Source: Penicillus capitatus (taxonomy: Eukaryota > Chlorophyta). Taken from it: a DNA stretch of 64,000 nt. A program made the position numbers and the translations under genes. Under the pieces are notes generated by a model that was not told the DNA's origin, ran no database searches, and saw only the letters and a list, made by a program, of their open reading frames with translations. Shown here piece by piece: positions 32,081 to 42,703 of this stretch. The stretch is taken from assembly GCA_965649825.1 (NCBI GenBank), contig OZ287699.1:1535287-1599286 (forward strand), written 5' to 3'. Every line of letters begins with the position of its first letter. Position 1 is the first letter of the stretch.

Positions 32081-35000
32081 ATGCCAACCGTCTACCTCAC
32101 AGCAGATATGGCCTTCCATCATGCCGTCGACATACAAAAAGGAGATACTCTGCTGGTCCATGCTGCAACAGGAGGTGTCGCCATTGCAGCATTACATATT
32201 TTGAAGAATCTACAAGTAGAGATCTGCACCACAGTCGGCATCCCCTTCAAGAGAACACTCCTGAGATCGACGCACGGCGTCGCACGTGCTGTATCATCCA
32301 GAGATCTTCATTTTGTGGAGGACGTGACGTTGACGTCTCTGAATGGAATCAAGGCCGTAATGGATTCCTTAATGTCGCCAGGAATGGTGGCAGGCAGCTG
32401 CAGTTTACTGCAAAGAGGCGGTCACTTCATAGAGATCCCCAAAAGAGATATTTGGAGTGCTGGTCAGATGGAATATGAGAGATCAGATGTATACATTTCC
32501 ACACAGTTGCTGTCGGTTTCCTCCATCCCTATCTCCTCCAGCATTCTCTCCAACGCATTCAGAGAAATCTCAGTCGGCAACGCGTCCAGTCATTGCCAAG
32601 CGTAACGTACAGACTCAATGCTGTGTGTAGTATCTGCCTTCCGTGCCATGCCTCTGTCGAAACACATCGGAAAAATCGTGACAAGCAGGCGAGATGCATC
32701 TCTGATGTATGGAAACGTCAAGATCACCGGCGGATGCGGCAGTTTGGGATCTCTCATTGTAAGGTGGCTCATGACTAAAGGCGTCCACCACATTGTCCTT
32801 TTGGTCGGTTCGTTCACGCAACCAACAATTCTGTTGTCCAAGATATAGTCCAGATTGACAGTTCTCATAAGATCGTATCTTCTGTGCTGAGAGATCGTGC
32901 CGTAAGAGAAGACTTGTCGACGACGATCTGTCAAGAAACCAAGAGATCGATACCGTGATACATGCATCAGGGGGTACTTGTCGATGGAATGCTGCATCAT
33001 CAGTCCAAGAAGAATATTGCTTTGAGTTTTGGGGCCAAGTTGGGCTTTCTTGCAACGACAGCCGCCGTCCTGGAACGCGTGCCACTCAGGAAACATTTCT
33101 TGTTCTCATCTGTCGCATCGGTGCTCGGATCTGCCGGACAGAGAAACTACTGCATGGCGAAATATGCCCTCGATCATGCAGCTGTGCAATATACTAAGCA
33201 GGGAAGGCCACTCTCCAGCGTTTGGTGGGGAGCCTGGGCAGGAGCTGGAATGGCAGCACAGGAACGCAGCACCGTTGCCCGAGTCGAACGCATGGGAATG
33301 CACTTGATTCAACCAGAAATGGGCCTGATGACGCTGTCAGCTATACTGAGAGACTCCGTCTGCGACCACACAGCAATTGTTCCCCTCAACTGGCCCAGAT
33401 TGACATCGGCCAATCGAAATTCGGCAGCTGTTATCTTCTCTGAGAATGTCACGCTAGTCGACACACTACAGCAAGTATTGTTACACTCCCAGAATGCCGT
33501 TCCAACTGGAATCCAGGCTGACATAGTGATGACCACGGTGATGGAGGCCGTCCACAGCATTTTGAGAGTGTACGTGAGGACGATCCGCTCATGGATGCCG
33601 GACTCGATTCTCTCGGAGGCGTGGAACTATGCTCCGATCTGGAATCGAAAATCTGGCATAACGTTACCGAGCCGAGCACGCTCGTTTCTGACGATCCGAC
33701 TATCTCTGCCACTTCTCATTTCATCATATTTCTTCTTCGTCCCTCGTGTTCCGTCGATGTCCCTTTGCATCTCAAGGCAGATATCTCTAGAGAGGAGGCG
33801 ATGGCGATCGTGGCCATGGATGCACGTTTGGCTTCAGCGCGTGCTGCAGATGATGCCAGTCGTCCGGTGCTTCTCAATGGTTGTAACGTGGATTGGCAAC
33901 AGATCTACTACGGAGACCCGAAGCCGCAATTCGATGTCTTTCTGGAAGGCGTTAAGCAGTTTGATACGACTGCTTTTGGTTTTTCACACAAGGAGGCATC
34001 GACAATGGATCCTCAGCAACGAATGCTCCTACAATCCACAGGCTGCATTCTGTCCACCACCTCGACTGATTCTCTGGATCGCAGCCGTGTATTTGTCGGT
34101 GTCTCGTCACTGGACGATGATAGACTTCAACTCAAATACAACGGAAGGCAGATCTCGGACTATCGTGCCATCAGTGGGGCCATAAGTGTGACATCTGGGC
34201 GATTGTCTTATACATATAGACTAAGGGGGCCAGCCTGTACCGGAGATGTCGCATGCTCTTCTTTTCACATGGCCATGCTGTCATCAACGACACAGAGATG
34301 TCCGGCAGCTGTCAATGCAGGCATCAATATAGTATTGTAGCCTCACCCGCCTGTTACATTTCACAAAGCGGGACTGCTGTCGCGCGAAGGCCCACTGCAA
34401 GACACTGGATGCAGCTGCAGATGGGTATGTTCGTGCAGAAGGTTGTGCGTCATTCCTTCCGGTACTGGATTCCTATGAAGCAGATAAAGAAGTACTGGGC
34501 TATCTAAGAGGCATCGCTGTTCATTAAGATGACAGATCGAGTTCCTTGGCGGCACCCAATGGGCCTTCTCAACAGTCCGTGGCCAGAGAGGCACTCCAGA
34601 CTGCCAATCTCATGGATGATGATGTGACAGGCGTGTCTCTTCGTGGAACTGGAACCGGGTAGGGCGACTCTATTGAATTTGGAGCCATTTCCGGCGTCCT
34701 CTCTGATGCTGTGCACACTTCAGAAGGCGTCACACTGATCAGCAGCAAATCCTCGTCTGGTACATGCAGAAGCTGACGCTGGTGTTGTGGGATGTGTGGC
34801 TGCCTTGGACTTCCTCTCTTCACACGCAGTGCCAAGGATCTCACATTTGAGAACGCCGAATCCACATCTGGAGGACTTCAGAAGCATACCGATTCGATGG
34901 AACATCCCTCGAATGGCACAAGGACGCTGTTCTCAACAGCAGCATCGAATCTGTGACGTCTCCACTTTTGCATTCCAAGGCACCAATGCCCATGCCCTTC

Positions 35001-35530
35001 TGCAAAGTGGCCCCATAAGAGTGACGCCTTCGGCTTCGGTCATATAGAAGACAGAAAGGTGCTGGGTCCATCCCAAGTTCATTGGATCGGCCGACACAGA
35101 GCATTGTGACGGTGAGAGCATTACTTTCTCCATTAAGCTGCACACGGTAATACTAAGCTCCCTTCTCGATCACCTGGTAGATGGTCGTTGTCTCACACCA
35201 GGTGCTGGCTTTATCGACTTTGCTACGTCCTCTTTGACACAGATGACTACGGATCTCAACCGCCAACCTACACTGCAGTCGATTAGAACACCGGCACCAT
35301 CATTGGTACTAGATCAAAATATGACACGAGAGATGCATTGCACTCGGTGGAAGAAATCCAGCAAGATCGAACTTTGGTCCACAAATCTCTCTGCCAGAAC
35401 GGCACATCTCAAAGCACACGTCAGTTTTGTGGGTCTGCTAACATCTCGAAGATCAGGATGTGGTTCTCGGTGTCTTGGCCGAGCTCAAATACCAAACACG
35501 GCGGATAACCTTCCCGACTGCAAATAACAT
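32081..35530 (+). pseudogene. Polyketide synthase remnant: ER-KR-ACP-KS-DH, no AT
   Basis: The longest PKS piece. Enoyl reductase (MPTVYLTADMAFHHAVDIQK, then LLVHAATGGVAIAAL, 32080-32220); ketoreductase (KHFLFSSVASVLGSAGQRNY ... SVWWGAWAGAGMAAQERS, 33090-33270); carrier protein (DAGLDSLGGVELCSDLESKI, with the phosphopantetheine Ser, about 33600); ketosynthase (EASTMDPQQRMLLQS, then GPACTGDVACSSFHMAM with the catalytic Cys at about 34255, GTGTG-stop-GDSIEFGAI, and FAFQGTNAHALLQSG at about 34995); dehydratase start (SLLDHLVDGRCLTPGAGFID, about 35165-35220). The ketosynthase contains one TAA, one TAG and several single-base shifts. Only about 20 residues separate the ketosynthase end from the dehydratase, leaving no room for an acyltransferase. 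Confidence 0.8.
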
Positions 35531-35810
35531 CCAACATTCTAGAGAAGGGTGTTGTTACCTGGATGCATGGGGAGATATTGTACTTTGCTTGCTTGTAAAC
35601 ATGATCGCAGTGTTTTAGTTTGAGATGGATGTTCAAGGAATTCTCATAAGAGAGCCGATTGGTGTAGAACTTTTCAAGTTCGTGAAAGACTAGAACTAGA
35701 TCTGCAACGTCTATGCAATGTCGTCGACAAGGGACAGTATCTTATAGGGTGGTCGATCCTTGACGTCGCGAACGATACCGACGAGACGATCGCGGCGTGG
35801 TTACATTTTT
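35531..35810. other. Unassigned stretch
   Basis: Between the PKS dehydratase and the next fragment I see no supported gene or repeat. Confidence 0.35.
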
Positions 35811-36560
35811 TCAGCAAGACACCCTCCAGGCTTTCAGTCCAATGTTGCCGAAGTACTCCTCTATTGTGTGCACAGTTTTTAAGATTCTCGCTTCTATAAT
35901 CTTCGTATCCCTCTTTATTTCGTCATCAATATTCTTAATCAAGCCTATTTTCTTGAACAACACTTCGAGTATGGTGTGACGGTGCGCCCGCCATCGCCTC
36001 GGGTCTCCTGGCGAGAAGACGCTGCCGTTGCGGCATCCGTCCCTGTGGCGACACGTCAGCGGAGGATCACTGGAAAAACGCGTGACGAGAGACTCGCGAG
36101 CTTCCAAGCAAACTCCGTCATGCATCAAATGACATAAGATGGTGTCGTCACATTTCCGTGCGTGATGCCTTGAGAGTGGAGATACCCGAGGGCTTCCAGC
36201 ACCTAGCGACCAGTACGTTGTCGGAACGACGAGGAAAGGATCTATCTGATAAAGGTAACCCGCTGTTCCGTAGAGGACATCAATCCCGCCGCCGTTCTTT
36301 CGGAGAGCTTACGATTCCCCCTCTCTAGCGCGAGACACGACGCAAAGTCATCGACTTTTTCGATGGCATCGATCATCCTGCGAGCCATGCAAGGTATTGG
36401 ACCGTGATGATGTCTGGAGCAGAAAATACCTGCAGAAGTATCAATGCCTCCTCCTCATGATCAGAGTTCGGCCAGGTGGATCCGCCATCTGCGTCTCCCT
36501 ACGGCGAACAGACGTCGTCAACTTGAACTGCCTTCTTGGACATGAACGGCAGGTGCGCAG
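35811..36560 (-). pseudogene. Kinase-like fragment joined to a coiled-coil family 3' end (member E)
   Basis: The 3' part (35811-36000, minus) reads LFKKIGLIKNIDDEIKRDTK and VHTIEEYFGNIGL, matching the C-terminal half of family members A and D. Upstream on the same strand are pieces reminiscent of a protein kinase: EEEALILLQVFSAPDIITVQ (about 36430), GNRKLSERTAAGLM and LEALGYLHSQGITHGNV (about 36180), where a catalytic loop would read HRD. No Mg-binding or activation motifs were found. A chimeric, non-functional fragment is the simplest reading; the kinase part is tentative. Confidence 0.4.
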
Positions 36561-36982
36561 TGAACGGCGAAAGCGTTTCCATATCTCTCGCGTTGGACAG
36601 ATCGACACATGGCGACCGAAATCTGTCTCAACCATCGGCTCTGAGGTAAGAAGTGCTTGAATATCTGGTTTCAGCCACCCTCGGGCGTAGACCGGCCGAC
36701 GAAAGAAGAGTCATGCATTGTTCGGCAGCTGCATGGATGTCCCGTCTGCCTAACTGGTCCCTCGAAAAATGGAGCTCATTATACGTCTACGTGGACAGGA
36801 CCCCTTACTCTTCCCTCGGCACTCTAGATCCCGTGCTTATTCGAGTCGTTGCGCGAACGGATGAGTATCATCTGCGCCGTGAGAACCAGACAAAGAAATC
36901 CGAGCTTTTAGAGCCTTTTGTTATTGTTCTCCTTCTGTTCTTTTTCTTCGGTCCACCACTCCATAGACCAAAGCCGTGAGCC

Positions 36983-37750
36983 GTGAATACCGTTGCTGCT
37001 GAGCATCTTCTCTCTAAAGTCATCTCTCAAATTTTTCCATTCCCTGAGATAAGGATGTCCTCGGGTGCGGCTCTCGCGAGAGCCCTTCGCGTTTTCTCTG
37101 CCAAAGACTCCGAGATTACTCAGTGGACGAGCAGAGCGCATCTGCTGCGTGTCATGGAATACGTAAGATCGAATGGCCGTGCCTTTGGTGTAAAGCTGGT
37201 TAGAGGAGCCTATCTCAAACACGAGACAGAGCAGGCAATGAAGCACAGCAGACCATCAAGGGTTTGCGACACGCAACAAGACGCCGACAACTCTTACAAT
37301 GCGTACGTGTTGTCTTATCGACCACCTTGTGTTCAGAAACGCATGCACACTTGTGGTTAGATGCATGAGAATTCTGATAGATGACATCCACTCTGGCCGA
37401 TCCCTCTCTCTTTGCCTCGCCACACACCATCAGCATTCGGTTGAGACAGCCCTCCGACACATGGATGCGTTAAGCATAAAGGGAAAGGATGTCCCCGTCT
37501 GTTTTGCCCAGTTGTGTGACATGCGAGATGACTTGACGTACACTCTGGGTCATCATCATCACCAAGCAAGCACTAGAGACCGTTGAACACACGACAGAGG
37601 CAAACGGCTTCGGTGCAGGCATTGAAACGCCTCGTCTTTGGCGATGTCTACCATGTGATTCCGTACCTGATGCGTCGCGCTCAGGAGAATGCCGATGTCT
37701 TGGGCGGCAGTCGGAGAGACACCGATGCCGTGAAGCGTGGTGTCCTACTG
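36983..37750 (+). CDS. Proline dehydrogenase (PRODH), C-terminal part
   Basis: PRODH is a mitochondrial flavoenzyme converting proline to pyrroline-5-carboxylate. Motifs in order: SNGRAFGVKLVRGAYLKHET (37170-37230; the K-LVRGAY hallmark), DADNSYNA (substrate-side loop), then after an intron SLCLATHHQHSVETALRHMD, DVPVCFAQLCDMRDDLTYTL (37490-37550), then after another intron GDVYHVIPYLMRRAQENADV (37640-37700), the conserved Y-R-RAQEN segment that binds substrate carboxylate. Exons lie in different frames joined by short introns (about 37300-37360 and 37550-37620). The N-terminal half was not found upstream, so the gene may be incomplete. Confidence 0.75.
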
Positions 37751-38179
37751 ACGCGCGTGTCAAGACGGCCGACGTCCCATCGAGATGCAACGTGATCGGT
37801 GTTCTTGTATCCATTCCACGTACCGAGAGACGGACGATCGGATTGGTACCATCTCTGCAGTGGAGTCTCCCTTGTAAGATATACATTCTTGTATGCGTCG
37901 TTTCTCTTGCCGCTGGACGAACCACAGAAACAAAAGGATCGTCACCGTGCTTGGTAAATGCAGGATATATGTGAAGCGATGAGAGCAAGGTTCTGTGTTT
38001 ACTAAGTCATGATGCATGATGTGTTTCCCGATGAAAGGAAGTGCACAGGATGAAACATTCGCACATTCTTTCAGATTCTTTCCGATGCGATGCCGTTCAA
38101 AGCTTTGAGTCGTTTTCTCGTGGTATCCAACAGCAGTCCGACTCTGGGCAGCGCATCCGGGGGAGGAAAGTTGGCCCCT

Positions 38180-38461
38180 TTATCTTTGGATCCCTTCATC
38201 CACATCCACATTCAGCTCGCATCGAGACATGACGCATCTTACGGGTAGGGTTTTCCTTTTACAGTCATCTGGACGTACTTCGTCCGGCCAGAGCCATCTA
38301 TTGAGAGCGGAGATGAAGATGTCGGGATGCGGTTCAAGAATAGCCTCCCAGTCCAGTTGATAGTCCTTTGGAATGCTCACAGTGATCGGCATACCTACCG
38401 CCCAAAACAACGATAGTATCGTGGTGTACCCACACGCCGCCGTGCCTCTTGCCGACGGCAT
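38180..38461 (-). CDS. Unrecognised open reading frame
   Basis: A minus-strand open stretch containing TILSLFWAVGMPITVSIPKD and DWEAILEPHPDIFISALNRW has protein-like composition, but no family could be named. A second minus-strand stretch at 38534-38755 (ISDIHGSLTDGYLFVPHAHR) may belong to the same gene. Function unknown. Confidence 0.3.
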   Translation of the reverse strand: MPSARGTAACGYTTILSLFWAVGMPITVSIPKDYQLDWEAILEPHPDIFISALNRWLWPDEVRPDDCKRKTLPVRCVMSRCELNVDVDEGIQR

Positions 38462-38785
38462 GCAATTGTATTAGTGGTATGTATAGGTCAGAATACGTCT
38501 GGCAATGTCATCCTTCTTCCTAGCGCTGACATCTCATCGATGGGCATGGGGCACGAACAGGTACCCGTCTGTAAGGCTTCCATGTATGTCTGAAATGTCG
38601 ACGGCAGATCTTTCTCGAATTAATCCCATCGGGTTGGCGTCACGGGTGTCCGGATGGAAAACTCGAATCCATCTTTCTGGTCCGGAACCTTGACCAGCGT
38701 CAATCTGGTGCCTTCTGTTGAGCGCAAAGACGTCGTCGCATCGTCGGTCGAGCATCGTGAGCGTCGACGGCTGCGTGACTGCAGG

Positions 38786-38793
38786 TATTTATT
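38786..38793 (+). promoter_or_regulatory. TATTTATT box of coiled-coil family member F
   Basis: GCAGGTATTTATTCGGCG, nearly identical to the box at member C, about 60 bp before the ATG at 38853. No tandem array stands directly upstream here. Confidence 0.55.
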
Positions 38794-38852
38794 CGGCGCA
38801 GTTCACTACCTGCCATTACTGAATTCGACTACACGTTTTAGAAAAAAAAAAC

Positions 38853-39560
38853 ATGGCTTGCCGCATCACAAGCCACGGCCTCCATGAACTTAAACACGAC
38901 ATCATCAATTGTGGCCCGCTACGAGGATTGATAGAAAAATGGACCGGCGAAAGGAAGCTGGCGGGGATGCGAAAGGAAGCTGACGCGCCGCGAACGCGCC
39001 GACGCGTGTGCGAAGACGGAGGGACAGTGTTGAGTCAAAGCTGGCACTACTTACAGGATGCGTCCAGTCAATTAATACCCTCGGCGCCCGCGGACCGCTG
39101 TCATGTCAGGAAGCGGACAGCCTGTCCGGTCCACGGGACCGCAACCGTTGTCGTCCACCCGTCAAAAGCGCCTCGGGGTTGGCCAAGTAACATACCGTAT
39201 TTTACGTGTTACGCTCGATGCCGCCAGAACAGCAGGTAACACATACTCATTGATACTGTTCTATATGGCCGATATCATATTTGTGTCCAAGGCGGAGACC
39301 CCACAGAAGCCGACCAACGGTTGACATCTGTCTATTACGAAGCTAGCGATGATCTTTTTAATGACGTAATGAAAAAGATCAACCAGACCAGAGCCAAACT
39401 TAGAAAGATGCAGAACGTGCTCCACAAGACCAAGGTCCTCGATGGTGTCGAAAAAGCGGTAGATTTGTTGAAAGAGAGAGATGAAGAAATTAAGGTATCC
39501 GCTCAATCTATTGAGGCTGACCTGCAAGGCTTCTTCGCAACAATCGACACACTTCTTTGA
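38853..39560 (+). CDS. Short coiled-coil family protein, member F, with MITE in exon 1
   Basis: Function unknown. Exon 1 starts MACRITSHGLHELKHDIINC and reaches LIEKWTGERK. The MITE (38959-39164) interrupts here. Removing it with one duplication continues exactly in frame into LGVGQVTYRILRVTLDA, which aligns with VPQITYHIAQREKFF of member D. Exon 1 ends about 39233 and an intron leads to exon 2, with YYEASDDLFNDVMKKINQTR, DGVEKAVDLLKERDEEIKVS and the end LQGFFATIDTLL at 39560. The frame is otherwise intact, suggesting a recent insertion. A 32-bp repeat array begins right after the stop. Confidence 0.6.
38959..39164 (+). mobile_element. MITE-like element, copy 4, in family member F exon 1
   Basis: Length 206 bp, ends TGGCGGGGATGCG and CCACCCGTCA, flanked by GAAGC (38954-38958) and AAAGC (39165-39169), a four-of-five match. 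It contains the palindromic core (GCGGACCGCTGTCATGTCAG ... GTCCGGTCCACGG). Confidence 0.85.
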
Positions 39561-39561
39561 G

Positions 39562-39680
39562 GACCTTGTTAAGGACTGTCTGTCTATTTGCGGGACCTTG
39601 TTAAGGACTGTCTGTCTATTTGCGGGACCTTGTTAAGGACTGTCTGTCTGTTTGCGGGACCTTGTTAAGGACTGTCTGTT
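39562..39680 (+). repeat. 32-bp tandem repeat, about four copies, after member F
   Basis: Unit GACCTTGTTAAGGACTGTCT plus GTCTATTTGCGG, starting two bases after the stop codon of member F. Each unit contains the small hairpin CCTTGTTAAGG. A detached copy lies at 39841-39862. It could be the 3' UTR or a 3'-end signal region of member F. Confidence 0.85.
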
Positions 39681-39689
39681 GTCGTGTTC

Positions 39690-40259
39690 GTCAGGACGGG
39701 TTAACGACGAAGGCGTAAAGCTTAAAAGACTGTTCTGACAAGTAATGTTCGGTCTTTATACGCGTCGATGTGACATTTGACGCGTCCCGTGGCAGCTGCA
39801 CGAAGGTGGACAGCTGTCCACTGACACTGTCTGTTTGCGGGACCTTGTTAAGGACTGTCTGTGTTGCGCACGAGACTCGCAGAGGCTGCAAGGATCTTAG
39901 TCGGCGTTGTCGTCGCCGAAACATCATCGTTTCCGAAATTGCTTCCTTTGCCCAAGAGATCTATACGACAGTACATGTCCTTCTCTGCCGCCAGCGCTGA
40001 CAGAAAACCTTTACTGCTTTGTTCTTTGATTCGATCGGGATAACTGCTGCGTAGTTCCCCGACGCGAAATTCATTGACATCGTCAAATTTTAGACATGCC
40101 GTTTATGAGGCGGCTGCTATTAAAGAATGAGGCCGCCATGTTTTGCAAAATCTCCCACGCCTGTGCCGCATTTCGAATGTTTATCAAATCCTACAACACA
40201 CGGCACACTCCATAAGGCCTCTGTCTATCGAAGAAGACATTCCAACTTCAGAATAGAAA
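39690..40259. other. Unassigned stretch
   Basis: An open stretch from 39861 (LRTRLAEAARILVGVVVAET) could be a small protein with a basic N-terminus, but it has no recognisable domain. Otherwise only a detached copy of the 32-bp repeat is seen. Confidence 0.35.
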
Positions 40260-40289
40260 TCAACGAGCGCCAGAGCAACCTACGAGAGC

Positions 40290-40850
40290 CGTTCTTCTCC
40301 GATGCATGATTATGGATGGGTGGTGGTGGCGTACTTTGAACAGGACATTAGGTCTTCTTTCCTGAAAGAGAACATCCCACACTCGCAGACAGGTCTCCAT
40401 CGACAAAGCGTTGACAAACCAGCACAGGAACCAATGCGGGCACAGGTAAGAGACATCGACAGCTAGCTCCTCTAGATGAGCTGCCAAGTCTGGAAAGTAT
40501 TGTTGAACGAGGTGACTGAAGACAAGTTTGTCGACCATTGCAGGTAACATATCCCTATCGAACTTATTCGGTAAGAGATGCTCAATGATGGATGACAGAT
40601 TCCAGAAAGCATCTTCGGGCTGATGAAACAAGAGCAGTAGACCCGAGATGAAATCCTGCGATGCAGAGCTGAGATTCAGCAGAGAAAGCCATTGAGACAC
40701 CCATCCATACCTGGCAATAACCGATGTATGGCCGATAGTGCGAGAAGGCGATGAGGATTTGACGAAGGGCTTCTTTTCCGCTCGCGTCCATAAGAGGATG
40801 GCCAAGGGAACGTCCGATCTAGATCTTTGTTGATCTGCTCAACGGTCTGC
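40290..40850 (-). CDS. TBC-domain Rab GTPase-activating protein, partial
   Basis: TBC domains accelerate GTP hydrolysis by Rab proteins with an Arg and a Gln finger. Minus strand: QINKDLDRTFP (about 40830), then GHPLMDASGKEALRQILIAF, YRPYIGYCQ (the Gln-finger motif YCQ), an intron, then FISGLLLLFHQPEDAFWNLS, HLEELAVDVSYLCPHWFLC and LRVWDVLFQE (about 40390), all in family order. The Arg finger motif (IxxDxxR) is present as INKDLDR. A single-base shift lies between DRTFP and GHPLM. The domain is essentially complete; any other domains lie outside the recognised part. Confidence 0.75.
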
Positions 40851-41159
40851 TCGCTACATAAGCAAACACATGCGTATACAGGGGATGAGTATTCGGATGC
40901 GACGACTGGACCAGTGGAATAGTGATTCGTGTGGCAGGTGTCGTTTTCATCTACTCTCCAGTTCTTTGCTGTCTACTGAGCTGTACCTTCTCATCAGATA
41001 CCGGTGCCCACATGTCGTATCATCATCCACTGTTCGGGAAGGGCGCAGTGCCGATGGCGAAGCAGATTGCGTCTAGCTCGAAAGTAACTTGAATAAGCCC
41101 AGGTGTCTTTTCTGAATCGTAGCCCAAAAAGAGTCCTTATGCGTAACTGCGCAGGAAGG

Positions 41160-41860
41160 ATGGTATGCCCATGCGATCTAGGCGATCTCCCAAATCGCTG
41201 TCAACCGGACGCGTTTTCTGTTCTTTGACGACGCGTTTTAGACTTGCTTCCAAGGCGTCATCCCCACAACCAGCGAAGATAACATCTACAGGACGACAGA
41301 TGAAGAACAGAGGCTTGCACGTGTCTTACGGACTCTTTTGTTGGTGCTCTGGTGGACAGATGTCTGTGAGGAATTGTAGCCACTTATCGGTTTGGCGCAT
41401 TTCTTCAGCGACCAAGTTGAAGTGTGCTCCGAGTGCCGAGTCTTGATCTCTGGTGGACTGGATTTGGAACAAATCACCTCCGTACAGCTGCATGGGATAG
41501 GCACCAGTCTAGGAGATCAAATCGAGATGAGTGCAGCTAAGACTGTGTTCAGCGGAAGAGACACAGCTCTGTCGATTGCTACATCAAAGTGCTGGATTGG
41601 TCACACAGAGGCGGCTGGTGGATTAATGGGCATGGCTCATGCACTGTCAGGTCTCAGAGGATGAACCAGTCAGCCACTCATTCTTCATCTGCGAACGCTC
41701 TCGCCACATGTATGGACTGCTGCTTCGGCTCCTGTCATGATATGGAGTATGCCACGGCAGACAGGAGGTGTTGGAAACGGAACTTCCTGCTCAACAGGCA
41801 TTTCGAGTTTCCTTTTTCAAGGCACCAATGCCATACCATTCTGCAGTGCCATGCAGAGGC
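41160..41860 (+). pseudogene. Polyketide synthase ketosynthase C-terminal fragment
   Basis: Contains the second half of a ketosynthase: SVQLHGIGTSLGDQIEMSAA (41490-41545, with the catalytic His of HGTGT), then LSIATSKCWIGHTEAAGGLM (second catalytic His in GHTEAA), MGMAHALSGLRG, and after frame changes ISSFLFQGTNAI (about 41810). The first half with the active-site Cys is not recognised. No adjoining domain was found on either side. It is an isolated relic related to the ketosynthase at 34000-35050. Confidence 0.65.
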
Positions 41861-42285
41861 AGCATCGCATCGAAGTGATCTGATATGGGACATGAGAGAA
41901 TCTGGTTAGTTCCGCCGGTCTCGATGTGGACACAAAAGACATCGCCACGTGATAGAGGCACTGTTTGGATGAAGACTGTTCTATCCGTCCCAAAGATGGC
42001 AGCGCTTTTGGATAATGTAGTGAACGCGGCATCACGCGGCAAACGTAGTAGGAGATTTTTGCGAACCGTCGTACAAACGTAACGAGGGTCTTTTGTGTCT
42101 CGCGTTCACTGAGTACGTCGACCTTTTTGTGACAAGGAAAAGAGACCATGTCCAACAGTCGTCGAGGTGAGGGAGGAGTCAATAGCAGTCGAGGTGATAA
42201 CTGACTAACGTCGACCCGGCTGTGAACAGGAAGGGAAGCAACGGTCGTATATAAGCTTACAAAAGAACGAAGGGATCAGCTTGAT

Positions 42286-42645
42286 ATGGACATCAAAGCA
42301 TCGCGAGAATTTCACACCATAGGACAAAAGTGGCTCGTCGGTGAACAAATAAGAATTGGACAGCTCATGTCGGCAGTCGAACGATGCCACAAGGCTTTTC
42401 TCAACGAATGTAAGCGCGCTCTTTCTTTCTTTCTCTCATTAAAAGTTTGGAACAGTCGGAGCGCGATGCCAAGGCAATGCAGCTGAGACGAATGGCATCC
42501 GTGAAGAAAATCGGCGCATGTCGGAGATCGATGTAAAGACAGGTTCAACGTCGGGTCGACCCTCGAGCAACGAACGGACGGAAACGCAATCCGATCTTCA
42601 AGATACGAACACGGGATGTTACAGGGAGGAATGTCAGCCTTAAAT
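42286..42645 (+). CDS. Small two-exon protein with TATA-like promoter
   Basis: TATATAAG at 42248-42255 precedes the ATG at 42286 by 30 bp. Exon 1 encodes MDIKASREFHTIGQKWLVGE, then QIRIGQLMSAVERCHKAFLN, ending at a GTAAGCGC donor. After a short intron, exon 2 is hydrophilic, with either a basic coiled coil or a Ser/Thr/Glu-rich tail depending on the acceptor. Size and layout resemble the coiled-coil family and exon 1 has a loosely similar helix, but the family motifs are not clear. Function unknown. Confidence 0.4.
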
Positions 42646-42703
42646 ACACGGGGTGGTTAAGGACTTCCTAACCTTTGCACCTAACAGCTGGGAACTTTAG
42701 TAC

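Noticed and set aside
34500-34680. In-frame TAA and TAG in conserved PKS and armadillo motifs could mean reassigned stop codons
   Set aside because: TAA sits where Gln is expected (AVHxDDRSS), but the TAG codons fall at positions that usually hold Leu or small residues, and long intact ORFs (LINE, gag, integrase, IFT172 exons) contain no internal TAA or TAG. Decay is simpler.
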